A stretch of DNA of 64,000 bases, from contig NZ_JASZYQ010000001.1 of the NCBI RefSeq assembly GCF_030316885.1, positions 1,364,001-1,428,000 of the forward strand, in the 5' to 3' direction. The notes below the pieces were generated by a model. That model saw only the letters and a list, made by a program, of their open reading frames with translations. It was not told the origin of the DNA and did not search any database. This document shows positions 50,182-58,734 of the stretch, piece by piece; the first letter of the stretch is position 1, and the number at the start of each line of letters is the position of its first letter. The translations under genes and the position numbers were made by a program. Source of the DNA: Variovorax jilinensis (GTDB taxonomy: Bacteria > Pseudomonadota > Gammaproteobacteria > Burkholderiales > Burkholderiaceae_C).

Positions 50182-51081
50182 TCAGTTGTGATGCATGTGG
50201 CCGTGCGATTCTGGCGCAGCCGCGGCGGCCGCTCCTGCGGGTGCCCCGACGGCCAGATCGACCTGCAGCGCGCTCTTGGCACCCCTGGCGTCCTCGAAGC
50301 GCAGCGTGAGCGGAATGGTCGAGCCCTTGGCGATCGGCTGCTTGAGTTCCATCAGCATCACGTGCAGACCGCCCGGCTTGAGCTCCACCGTCTGCCGCGG
50401 CGGCAGCGCGAGGCCGTCCTTGAGCTCGCGCATCCGCATGATGTCGCCTTCCATCTTCATCTCGTGCACCTCGGCGATGCCGGCGGCCGGCGTCGAGGCG
50501 CCGACCAGGCGCGCGCCGGCCGGTGCGGTGAGCTTCATGAAGGCGCCGGTGCCGCTCTGCCCAGGCACGGTCTGGCGGACCCACGCATCGCGCACGTCGA
50601 CCGCGGCCACGCCGGGCGCCAGCACGTCGAGGCGGGCCGCGGGCAGCGCCTGCTTCTCGCTCGATCCGGCGACCGGCAGCTGGGCCCAGTCGGCGCTGCC
50701 GACGTCGCAGCTCTGCAGCACCTTGAAGTAGAGCGCACCCGGCTTGTCGGTGAGCTTGCCGCGCACGACGAACTCGGCGCGCTCGCTGCCGGGCAGCGCG
50801 GCCTGCGGACCTTCGGCCTGCCAGCTGACCTCGCGCGGGGTCGACGCGAGCTTCCACCCGGCGCGCGGCTGCGCCTGCAGCAGCGTGAAGCCTTCGGGCA
50901 GCTGCACCCGGATGCCCGTGGTGGACTTGGCATCGGCGCAGGCATGGCCGACGCGGAAGGCGGCGTCGTAGTCGCTGCCGGCCGCGGCACCGCCGGGCGG
51001 CAGCGTGACGTGGGCCATGGCGGCCGTGCTGCAGAGCGCGGCGCAGGCGGCGAGGGTGCGGAGGGTGAAGGGGGTGTTCAT
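50182..51081 (-). CDS. fusion of YcnI-like (DUF1775) and PCu(A)C copper chaperone domains
   Basis: A 299-residue periplasmic protein: signal peptide to AMA, leaving His24 at the mature N terminus (HVTLPPG), the defining copper ligand of YcnI proteins. The DUF1775 domain spans about 24-155 with a disulfide-type CDVG. A PCuAC domain (about 160-275) carries the copper motif H-x-M-x-M...H-x-M, seen as EVHEMKMEGDIMRM and GGLHVMLME. A His-rich tail HGHMHHN ends the protein. It would hold Cu(I) and Cu(II) at separate sites. It lies 94 bases downstream of the TonB receptor gene. Confidence 0.92.
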   Translation of the reverse strand: MNTPFTLRTLAACAALCSTAAMAHVTLPPGGAAAGSDYDAAFRVGHACADAKSTTGIRVQLPEGFTLLQAQPRAGWKLASTPREVSWQAEGPQAALPGSERAEFVVRGKLTDKPGALYFKVLQSCDVGSADWAQLPVAGSSEKQALPAARLDVLAPGVAAVDVRDAWVRQTVPGQSGTGAFMKLTAPAGARLVGASTPAAGIAEVHEMKMEGDIMRMRELKDGLALPPRQTVELKPGGLHVMLMELKQPIAKGSTIPLTLRFEDARGAKSALQVDLAVGAPAGAAAAAAPESHGHMHHN

Positions 51082-51107
51082 TGAAAGGCTCCTCTTTAGT
51101 CAGTTGA

Positions 51108-51146
51108 GGACAGGGCAGGAACTGCTTCGCAATTCTTGGTCTGTCC
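51108..51146 (-). promoter_or_regulatory. intercistronic hairpin between the TonB receptor and chaperone genes
   Basis: GGACAG (51108-51113) and CTGTCC (51141-51146) close an imperfect hairpin whose inner stem pairs GAACTGC with GCAATTC around a TTC loop. It occupies the middle of the 94-base gap. An additional direct repeat, GGTCTCAG at 51152-51159 and 51172-51179, lies next to it. It may lower expression of the downstream chaperone gene relative to the receptor. Confidence 0.35.
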
Positions 51147-51175
51147 CGCAGGGTCTCAGGTCGGTCCGAAAGGTC

Positions 51176-53500
51176 TCAGTAATCCCACCTCAGCTCGGCC
51201 GTGTAGGTGCGCTGCGGATAGGGGTGGAAATTCCAGTACTGGTAGTTGTTGGCGTTGTCGATGCCGAAGGCCGCCGACCATTGCCGGTCGATCTGGAAGC
51301 GCGCCCGCAGGTCGACCGTGAAGTACTTGCTGGCACCGAAGTAGGCGAAGCCGTTGACGTCGCTATTGTCGAGCGTCGAGTATTGCCGGCCGCTGTAGCG
51401 GGCCGCCGCGGTCAAAGCCCAGCGTGCATCGGGTCGCCAGGTGGCGTAGACCGTCGATCGCCATTGCGGCACGCGCGGCTGCCATTTGCCGATGCTTGGC
51501 GGGTTGAGCGGATTGGCGACGATCTTCGAATCGGCGAAGGTCAGGCTGGCACCGAGGTCCAGGCCCCGGATCCAGACGTCCTGTCCGGTGTAGGCCAGCT
51601 CGACGCCGGTGGTGCGCACCTTCCTGATGTTCTGCACGCGCGAGATGCTGGTGTTGGGGATCAGCTGGCTGTAGAGCGCGTCGTCCGTGTCTTCGTGGAA
51701 CAGCGTGGCGCGCGCGATGCCGTTGCCGAGGTCCTTCTCGGCCGTGAGCTCGCTGGTCCAGGATTTCTCGGGCCTGAGCCATGGGTCGTTGATGAACGAC
51801 AGCGCGCCGCCCGTGGTCGCGCCGTAGAGTTCGCCCACCGTGGGATAGCGCACCGCGCGGCCCAGCGAGGCCTTGAGCACCGTGTCGTCGGTCCATTGCC
51901 AGGCCAGCGCGGCTTTCGGAGACACGTCGGACTCGCCGCGCGTGGCATATGGCAGGTAGCTCGATGCGGTCGCCGTGAAGCCGTTGCTCGCCTGCCAGTC
52001 TTCCCAGCGCAGCCCCAGCACGGCCTTCCAGCGCGGCGCGAAGGACCAGCTGTCCTGCACCCAGGCCGCGACCGTCTCGGTGTTGCCGCCGACGTTGCTC
52101 ACCAGCGTGGCCGGAGGGCCGTCCTGCCAGCTGCCGATCGCATTGCGCTTGAGGATGCCGAGCTGATAGGCGTCGCGTGCAACGCCGAAATCGACGATGT
52201 GCGCGCCGCCCACGCCCTGGGGCCGCCAGGTGCCCTTGGCCGCGAGCGTGTTCCATCCGGTGCTGCCGCCCTGGTCCTGCACGGTGCCGGCGCCGCCGAA
52301 CTGCGCCAGCGGCATGGCCACCGTGGGCGCGCGCTGGCGGTCCCTCGCGTAGTCGTAGAGGCTCGCGGCGACTTCCCAGTCCCATTCGCCGCGCGTGTTG
52401 CTCTTGACCGAGAGGCCGTGCATGTAGTGCGTCTGATCGTCGTCGGTGAGCGGGAAGGCGGTCGGCGCCAGCGTGTAGCTGCGCCCGAGGATGTTGACCG
52501 GTCCGCTGTAGACCGGCTGTCCTGCGGCGTTCCGCAGGTAGCTCTCGGGTCGGCCTTCGGAGCTGTTCTGCCACCAGCCGAGCGTATAGGTCGCGGTCAC
52601 GCTGGTCGAGAAGTCGTAGGCCAGCTTGAGCTTCGCGTGGTCCTGGACCGTGTGGTACTGGGTGCCGCTTCCGAGGATGTACCACGGCGTGTTCGTCGTG
52701 TTGAGCCCCGGCACGAAGCCCGCCACGGGCGTGCCGGCGCGGCCCGGCGTGCCCGAGGCCACGGTGGCGGTGGTGAACGTCAGCGGCTGGCCCTGGCTGT
52801 CGCCGCGGCTCACGTCGATGAACCACGACCAGTCGCCGCTGCGGCTGCCGAGCGAGGCACTGGTCTGCCAGCTGTTGAAGGTGTGATTGGCGCCGTAGAG
52901 GTCGTTGGGCTGCGACTGGTAGCCCATCTTGACGTGCGCCTCCAGCTGGGAGGGCTTGCGCGTCACGTAGTCGACCACTGCGCCCGCCGAGTTGCCCGGA
53001 TAGGCGGCCGAGAACGGGCCGTACATGACGTCGACGCGCTCGATCTCCTCGGGCGTGACGAGGCCCCAGCGCGGCGCGTAGTTGCTGCCGTTGGCGATGC
53101 CGTTGCCGAGGTAGTTCGACAGCAGGATGCCGTCGGCATACACCGCGGAGCGCGCACTGTTGCCGGTGCCCGATGCCCGGGTCGAGAGGATTGCGTGGTT
53201 GTAGTCGCCCACGTAGCGCTTGCGCACCAGCAGGCTCGGCAGGTACTTGAGCGCGTCCTCGCTGTCGGTGGCGTTGATGCGGGTCTCGATCTCCTCGCGC
53301 GTCACGCCCTCGATGGTGGTCGGGATCTGGGTCGGCAGCGAGGTCGGTTGGCCGCCGGTCACGGTGACGACGCCGAGCGAGCGCGTCCGCTCGGGTGCCG
53401 CGTCGGCCGGGCGCTCGGCCGGCGCCTGCTGGGCCAGGGCGGGCCCGGCCCACCACGGGAAGGCTGCGCTCATGGCGAGCGACAGCAGTGTCTTGTTCAT
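51176..53500 (-). CDS. TonB-dependent outer membrane receptor, probably for copper
   Basis: A 774-residue receptor: signal peptide (to ALAQ, about 24), a TonB-box-like LGVVTVTGG, a plug domain (about 45-190; DALKYLPSLLVRKRY, EEIERVDVMYGPFSAAYPGN) and a 22-strand barrel ending in the aromatic residue of TAELRWDY. The start MNKTLLSL at 53500 has GGGGAG nine bases before it. It lies between a DUF2946 gene and a copper chaperone fusion gene, which strongly suggests copper or a copper complex as ligand. The protein is longer than OprC-type copper receptors (about 690-720 residues). Confidence 0.9.
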   Translation of the reverse strand: MNKTLLSLAMSAAFPWWAGPALAQQAPAERPADAAPERTRSLGVVTVTGGQPTSLPTQIPTTIEGVTREEIETRINATDSEDALKYLPSLLVRKRYVGDYNHAILSTRASGTGNSARSAVYADGILLSNYLGNGIANGSNYAPRWGLVTPEEIERVDVMYGPFSAAYPGNSAGAVVDYVTRKPSQLEAHVKMGYQSQPNDLYGANHTFNSWQTSASLGSRSGDWSWFIDVSRGDSQGQPLTFTTATVASGTPGRAGTPVAGFVPGLNTTNTPWYILGSGTQYHTVQDHAKLKLAYDFSTSVTATYTLGWWQNSSEGRPESYLRNAAGQPVYSGPVNILGRSYTLAPTAFPLTDDDQTHYMHGLSVKSNTRGEWDWEVAASLYDYARDRQRAPTVAMPLAQFGGAGTVQDQGGSTGWNTLAAKGTWRPQGVGGAHIVDFGVARDAYQLGILKRNAIGSWQDGPPATLVSNVGGNTETVAAWVQDSWSFAPRWKAVLGLRWEDWQASNGFTATASSYLPYATRGESDVSPKAALAWQWTDDTVLKASLGRAVRYPTVGELYGATTGGALSFINDPWLRPEKSWTSELTAEKDLGNGIARATLFHEDTDDALYSQLIPNTSISRVQNIRKVRTTGVELAYTGQDVWIRGLDLGASLTFADSKIVANPLNPPSIGKWQPRVPQWRSTVYATWRPDARWALTAAARYSGRQYSTLDNSDVNGFAYFGASKYFTVDLRARFQIDRQWSAAFGIDNANNYQYWNFHPYPQRTYTAELRWDY

Positions 53501-53595
53501 CGGGAAGTACTCCCCGGCGGCCATTCGCGGGCGCCGGTGCTCGGGCTGGAAAGCGCAGCGAAGCACCCGTCGGGTGCCCGTGCATCAGGTCTGGC

Positions 53596-53958
53596 TCAGG
53601 CTCGGGAGAGTGGGGGGCCGCGCGCCGGCAGCGGCGCCGCGGTGGCGGCCGCGATGCGCGCGGCGGGAATCGATTGAACCGCATGGCCCAGCGGCAGCAG
53701 CCGGGGCAGCTGCGCGAGCGGCAGCGCCGGCGGCGGGGCACCGGTCGGCAGGCAGAGAGGACAGTCGAGATGGCCGGCGGCGGGCGCCTGCGCGCCGTCG
53801 TCGGTCATCACCAGCAGCATCGCGCTGCCGGAGGCCGAGCACACGATGTCCATCGTCCTCGGCTGCACCAGGGGCGATGCCACCGCGACGCCGAGCGACA
53901 GCGCGAACCACGCCAGCACGAGGCTGGCGAGCAGGCGGGCGCGGCGGAGTGCGGGCAT
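53596..53958 (-). CDS. DUF2946 protein, CruR-type copper-responsive upstream ORF candidate
   Basis: A 120-residue protein heading the TonB receptor/chaperone operon. It has an N-terminal hydrophobic helix (about 8-27), MDIVC (36-40), the conserved HLDCPLC with Cys66 and Cys69, and a C-terminal Pro-rich end PLPARGPPLSRA with Arg113-Gly114-Pro115-Pro116. In Bordetella pertussis a DUF2946 member (CruR) heads a three-gene operon with a TonB receptor; copper binding to its CXXC relieves ribosome arrest at a C-terminal RAPP and triggers Rho termination. Here RGPP replaces RAPP. Direct function is inferred from that precedent. Confidence 0.85.
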   Translation of the reverse strand: MPALRRARLLASLVLAWFALSLGVAVASPLVQPRTMDIVCSASGSAMLLVMTDDGAQAPAAGHLDCPLCLPTGAPPPALPLAQLPRLLPLGHAVQSIPAARIAAATAAPLPARGPPLSRA

Positions 53959-54028
53959 GGGGCGGGATTATGAGGCCTGGCCCGGGGCGCACTGCGGCGC
54001 ACGGGCACTGGCGGGCTTCAGCGGGGAT

Positions 54029-54382
54029 TCAGCGCGGCGCCTGTTCGGTCGGCACCACGGTGGTCGAACGCCGCGAGCGCACTGTCTCGGTGGCGCCCGG
54101 CACCGGCGCGCCCTCGGGCTTGACGACCGTGGCGCGCCGGTCGGGCGTGCGCGTGGTCACGGTGCCGGGGGCGCTGCCGCGAGCCCGGTCGAGCGCGGCG
54201 CCCGCATTGCGCACGCAGGCATCGCGTTGGGGCGCGGGCAGCTGGCCGCCGTTGCACCGTGCGACTTCCTGGTCGAAGCGCGCCTGCGCCTCTGCCAGGT
54301 CGGTGGCGTTCTGGGCCTGGGAAGCCACTGCGGCAAGCAGCAGGGCGCCGTGAAGCGCAAGGCGGGAAGCGGTTCGGATCAT
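54029..54382 (-). CDS. small secreted protein of unknown function
   Basis: A 117-residue exported protein: signal peptide MIRTASRLALHGALLLAAVA with cleavage after SQAQ. The mature part begins NATDLAEAQARFDQEVARCN and has a CxxxxxxxxxxxC pair (Cys at about 43 and 55), followed by a Thr/Arg/Pro-rich tail. No family is recognised. It starts between the RND permease gene and the DUF2946 gene with 70 bases to the latter, and may or may not share its transcript. Confidence 0.65.
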   Translation of the reverse strand: MIRTASRLALHGALLLAAVASQAQNATDLAEAQARFDQEVARCNGGQLPAPQRDACVRNAGAALDRARGSAPGTVTTRTPDRRATVVKPEGAPVPGATETVRSRRSTTVVPTEQAPR

Positions 54383-54416
54383 GGTCGTGTGGCTCCGTCG
54401 GGGGACGGCGCCTAGT

Positions 54417-57400
54417 CTATCCGGGCTGTTCGGTGGCAGGCGTCCCGTGCGAAGGCGGCTCGTGCGAAGGCGGCTCGTGCGCGGCCTCGGCCGGCTGGCC
54501 ACGCAGTCGCCGCACCGTGCGCCGGATCCAGCCCTCCACGTCGTCGACGTAGGTGAACACCGCCGGCACCACGAGCAGGCTCAGCACGGTCGAGGTGATC
54601 AGCCCGCCGATCACGGCCATCGCCATCGGCGAGCGGAAGCTCGAGTCGGCGGCGCCGAGCCCGATCGCGATCGGCATCATGCCGGCGCCCATCGCGAGCG
54701 TGGTCATGATGATCGGCCGCGCCCGCTTGTGGCAGGCATCGCGCAGCGCATCCCAGCGCGAGAGGCCGTGCTCGCGGCGCGCGACGATCGCGTATTCCAC
54801 CAGCAGGATCGAGTTCTTGGTCGCGATGCCCATCAGCATGATGAGCCCGATCAGCGAGGGCATCGAGAGCGCCTTCTGGCCGATCAGGAGGCCGACGAAG
54901 GCGCCGCCGAGCGCGAGCGGCAGCGCGCACAGGATGGTGATGGGATGCAGGAAGTCCTTGAACAGCAGCACCAGCACGATGTAGATGCACAGCACGCCGG
55001 TCAGCATCGCGAGGCCGAAGCTCGCGAACAGCTCGGTCATGACCTCGGCATCGCCGACCTCGGCCACCCGCACGCCGGGCGGCAGGCCGCGGATCGAGGG
55101 CAGGTTCATGGCCGCGTCCTTGGCATCGCCCAGGCCCACGCCCGACAGCTCGATCTCGAAGTTGACGTTGCGCGAGCGGTCGTAGCGGTCGATGACGGCC
55201 GGGCCACCCTCGACCGTGAGCGCCGCCACCTGGCCCAGCATCACCGGCCCGCGGGCGCCGGGCACCGAGAGCCGCTCCAGCAGCGCGAGGTTCTGCCGCG
55301 CCGAATCTTCCAGCTTGACCACGATCGGCACCTGGCGCTGCGCGAGGTTCAGCTTGGGCAGGTTCTGGTCGTAGTCGCCGAGCGTGGCGACCCGCAGCGT
55401 CTCGGCGATCGCGGAGCTGGTCACGCCCAGGTCGGCGGCACGCGCGAAGTCGGGCCGCACCGCGATCTCGGGCCGGATCAGGCTGGCGGTCGAGGTGATG
55501 TTGCCGAGACCGGGAATCGTGCGCAGGTCGCGTTCGACCGCGCGCGCCGCGGTGGTCAGCGCGGCCGGGTCGTCGCCGCTCAGCGCCAGGATGTATTTCT
55601 CGCCCGAGCCGCCGAGGCCCACCGTGCTGCGCACGCCGGGCAGCGACTCGAGCGCGGCACGGACCTGGTTCTCGATCACCTGCTTGCGCGGCCGGTCGCC
55701 GCGCGGATCGAGCTGGATCGTGAGCGTGGCCTTGCGCGTCTCCGGCGTGCCGAAGTTCGCGAACGGATCGCCGCCCGCGTTGCCGCCGCCGATGGTGGTG
55801 TAGACGCTGCGCACGTGGTCGATCTGCATCACGCGGCGGCGCGTTTCCTCGGCCGCCGCGGTGGTCTGGGCCAGCGTGGCGCCCGGCGCGAGCGACAGGT
55901 AGACCTGCGTCTGCGAGTTGTCGTCGGGCGGGATGAAGCCGGTCTTGAGCAGCGGGATCATCGCCACCGAGCCGAAGAAGAAGAGGGTGGCCATCACCAT
56001 GGTCGTGAAGCGGTGCCTCATGCACCACTCGGCTATGCGCATGTAGATCGCGAGCCAGCGCGGCTCCTTCTCGGCGCCGACGATGGGCTTCAGGATGTAG
56101 GCCGCCATCATCGGCGTCAGCACCCGCGCCACCACCAGCGAGGCGAAGACCGCAAGCGAGGCGGTCCAGCCGAACTGCTTGAAGAACTTGCCGGCCACGC
56201 CGCTCATGAAGGCGGTCGGCAGGAACACCGCGATCAGCGTGAAGGTGGTGGCGATCACCGCCAGGCCGATCTCGTCGGCCGCCTCCATCGCCGCCTGGTA
56301 GGGCGACTTGCCCATGCGCAAATGGCGAACGATGTTCTCGACCTCCACGATCGCGTCGTCGACCAGGATGCCGACCACCAGCGACAGCGCCAGCAGCGAG
56401 ATCACGTTGACCGAGAAGCCCAGCAGGTACATGCCCGCGAAGGCCGGGATCACCGACATCGGCAGCGCCACCGCGGAGATGAAGGTGGCGCGCCAGTCGC
56501 GCAGGAACAGCCAGACCACGATCACGGCCAGGATCGCGCCTTCGTAGAGCAGATGCAGCGAGCCTTCGTATTCCTCTTCCACCGGGGCCACGAAGTTGAA
56601 GGCCTCGGTGAGCTGGATGTCGGGCCGCTGCACGCGCATCTCGGCCAGCGCCTTCTGGATCGCGGCACCGACCTCGACCTCGCTGGCGCCGCGGCTGCGC
56701 GCGACCTCGAAGCCGACCACGGGCTTGCCGTCGAGCAGGGCCGAGGCGCGCGGCTCGGCGATGGTGTCGCGGATGCGCGCCACCTCGTCGAGCCGGATGC
56801 GGCGGCCGTCGCCGAGCACGATCTGCATCGCGTCGAGCTGGTCGGCCGACTGCACCGTCGCCAGCGTGCGCACCGGTTGCTCGCTGCCGCCGACATCGGT
56901 GCGGCCGCCCGCGCTTTCGGTCTGCACCAGCCGCAACTGGCGCGAGATGTCGGCCGCGGTGGCGCCGAGCGCCTGCAGCTTGGCCGGATCGAGATCCACG
57001 TGCACCTGGCGCGTGACGCCGCCGACGCGGTTCACGGCGCCGACGCCGGGCAGCGCGAGAAGCTTCTTGCTGACGTCGTTGTCGACGAACCAGGACAGCG
57101 CCTCGTCGTCCATCCTCGAGGATGCGATCGTGAACGCCAGCACCGGCTGGGCTGCGAAGTCGAGCTTGGTGACCACCGGGTCGCGCACGTCGGCCGGCAG
57201 GTCGGCGCGCACGCGCTGCACGGCCGAGCGCACGTCGTCGACCGCTTCCTGCACCGGCTTCTCGAGCCGGAACTCGATGATCAGCGTGGCGGCGCCGTCC
57301 TGCACCTTGGTCGTGATGTGCTTGAGGCCCTGGATGGTGGCGATCGAGTTCTCGAGCTTGCGCGCGACGTCGTTCTCGAGCTGCGAGGGCGCGGCGCCCG

Positions 57401-57554
57401 GCAAGGATGCCGTGACCGTGACCGTGGGCAGGTCGATGTCGGGAAAGTTCTGCACCTTCATCGCGTTGAACGACAGCAGCCCCGCAAACGTGAGCAGCAC
57501 GAACAGCATCACTGCGGGAATCGGGTTGCGGATGGACCAGGCCGAGACGTTCAT
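54417..57554 (-). CDS. RND efflux transporter, inner-membrane pump subunit
   Basis: A 1045-residue HAE1-type pump: helix 1 (IRNPIPAVMLFVLLTFAGLL), two periplasmic domains and twelve helices. The proton-relay motif LALSLVVGILVDDAIVEVEN in helix 4 carries the two adjacent aspartates of RND pumps, and the second half includes GVLCIYIVLVLLFKDFLHPI. The C terminus is short. The start MNVSAWS follows AGGGAGCA; the open frame beyond belongs to the adaptor gene. It works with the adaptor and outer-membrane channel encoded upstream to expel drugs or solvents. Confidence 0.95.
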   Translation of the reverse strand: MNVSAWSIRNPIPAVMLFVLLTFAGLLSFNAMKVQNFPDIDLPTVTVTASLPGAAPSQLENDVARKLENSIATIQGLKHITTKVQDGAATLIIEFRLEKPVQEAVDDVRSAVQRVRADLPADVRDPVVTKLDFAAQPVLAFTIASSRMDDEALSWFVDNDVSKKLLALPGVGAVNRVGGVTRQVHVDLDPAKLQALGATAADISRQLRLVQTESAGGRTDVGGSEQPVRTLATVQSADQLDAMQIVLGDGRRIRLDEVARIRDTIAEPRASALLDGKPVVGFEVARSRGASEVEVGAAIQKALAEMRVQRPDIQLTEAFNFVAPVEEEYEGSLHLLYEGAILAVIVVWLFLRDWRATFISAVALPMSVIPAFAGMYLLGFSVNVISLLALSLVVGILVDDAIVEVENIVRHLRMGKSPYQAAMEAADEIGLAVIATTFTLIAVFLPTAFMSGVAGKFFKQFGWTASLAVFASLVVARVLTPMMAAYILKPIVGAEKEPRWLAIYMRIAEWCMRHRFTTMVMATLFFFGSVAMIPLLKTGFIPPDDNSQTQVYLSLAPGATLAQTTAAAEETRRRVMQIDHVRSVYTTIGGGNAGGDPFANFGTPETRKATLTIQLDPRGDRPRKQVIENQVRAALESLPGVRSTVGLGGSGEKYILALSGDDPAALTTAARAVERDLRTIPGLGNITSTASLIRPEIAVRPDFARAADLGVTSSAIAETLRVATLGDYDQNLPKLNLAQRQVPIVVKLEDSARQNLALLERLSVPGARGPVMLGQVAALTVEGGPAVIDRYDRSRNVNFEIELSGVGLGDAKDAAMNLPSIRGLPPGVRVAEVGDAEVMTELFASFGLAMLTGVLCIYIVLVLLFKDFLHPITILCALPLALGGAFVGLLIGQKALSMPSLIGLIMLMGIATKNSILLVEYAIVARREHGLSRWDALRDACHKRARPIIMTTLAMGAGMMPIAIGLGAADSSFRSPMAMAVIGGLITSTVLSLLVVPAVFTYVDDVEGWIRRTVRRLRGQPAEAAHEPPSHEPPSHGTPATEQPG

Positions 57555-57585
57555 GCGCGTGCTCCCTTCGGCGTTGCCAGGCGGT

Positions 57586-58734
57586 TCACTTGGCGGCTTC
57601 CGCCGCCGGCCTGGCCGCGGATTCGACGACGCGCACCAGGTCGCCATCGTTGAGGAACCCGGCGCCCTGCACGACCACGCGCGCATCGGCCGGCAGGGGC
57701 GTGGTGATCTCGACCCGGTCACCGACCCGGCGGCCGGTCTCGACCTTGAGTTGCGCGACCCGGTTGTCGGGCTGCAGCAGCAACAGGTAGTTGAAGCCGT
57801 CGCGCGGCACCACCGAGGCCTGCGGCACGGTCGATGCGCTGCTGCGGCCGAGCTGGAAATCGCCGCGCGCGAACATTCCGGCCTTGAGGCCGGTGTTCTG
57901 CAGTGCGTTCGGGATGTCGACGTAGACCAGCGCCGCGCGCGTCTGCGGATCGACGGTCGGCGCGATGCTGCGCACCGTGCCCTTGACCTGGGCACCGCTC
58001 GCGGTCGTGATCACCGCGGGCGTGCCGGCCGCGATGCGGCCGAGTTCGGCCGAGGTCACCTCGGCGCGCCATTCGAGCCGGCCCTGGCGGATCAGGCGGA
58101 ACAGCTCGGTGCCCGCGGCCACCACGCTGCCGACCGTGGCAGTGCGCGACGAGATCACGCCGTCGTCGGGCGCCACCACCGTCGTGTTGCGCCCGCGCAC
58201 CTGCTGCGCCGACAGCACGGCCTCGGCGGCCTCGACCCGTGCCTTGGCGGTCTGCTCGGCGGTCTGGTACTGGTTGATCTGCTGCTGGCTCATCGCGCCG
58301 GTGGCCTGCAGCGTGCGTGCGCGCGCTGCGGTGCCGGTGGCGTCGGCCGCGGTGGCGCGGGCCTCGGCGAGCGAGGCGCGGGCCTGGGCGACGTCGGCCT
58401 GCACCGAATCGGTGGAGAAGGTGGCGAGCACCTGGCCCTTCTTCACCACGTCGCCGACGTTGACGCGAACCTCGGCAAGCTTGAGCGCGTTCGATTCGGA
58501 ACCCACGCTGGCTTCCTGCCAGGCCGCCACGTTGCCGTTGGCCGGCAGCGTGACTGTCAGCTCGGTGCTCTCGGGCTTCGCGACGGTCACGGTCAGCGAA
58601 GGCCGCGCGGCGGCTTCGGTCTTCTTGTCGGGCGCGTCGGAGGACTTGCCGCGCAGGGCGAAGAAGGCGCCCGCGGCTATCACCAGCACGGCGGCCAGCA
58701 GGACGAGGAGGGTGGAACGCTTCATTCTTTTCAT
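57586..58734 (-). CDS. RND efflux periplasmic adaptor (membrane fusion protein)
   Basis: A 382-residue adaptor: N-terminal membrane anchor (STLLVLLAAVLVIAAGAFFA), then barrel-sandwich, hairpin (about 100-200, alanine-rich coiled coil ADVAQARASLAEARATAADA), lipoyl half-motifs and beta-barrel regions. No lipobox is present. ATG 58734 overlaps the stop of the outer-membrane gene (ATGA). It bridges the inner pump with the outer channel. Its stop lies 31 bases before the pump start. Confidence 0.93.
   Translation of the reverse strand: MKRMKRSTLLVLLAAVLVIAAGAFFALRGKSSDAPDKKTEAAARPSLTVTVAKPESTELTVTLPANGNVAAWQEASVGSESNALKLAEVRVNVGDVVKKGQVLATFSTDSVQADVAQARASLAEARATAADATGTAARARTLQATGAMSQQQINQYQTAEQTAKARVEAAEAVLSAQQVRGRNTTVVAPDDGVISSRTATVGSVVAAGTELFRLIRQGRLEWRAEVTSAELGRIAAGTPAVITTASGAQVKGTVRSIAPTVDPQTRAALVYVDIPNALQNTGLKAGMFARGDFQLGRSSASTVPQASVVPRDGFNYLLLLQPDNRVAQLKVETGRRVGDRVEITTPLPADARVVVQGAGFLNDGDLVRVVESAARPAAEAAK

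Noticed and set aside
51005..53677. 890-codon ORF antisense to the TonB receptor
   Set aside because: The sense frame has the full receptor layout, including plug and barrel end; the antisense has none.
54381..57653. 1090-codon antisense ORF over the RND pump gene
   Set aside because: The sense frame encodes a complete RND pump with all motifs; the antisense peptide is a His/Arg-rich shadow.
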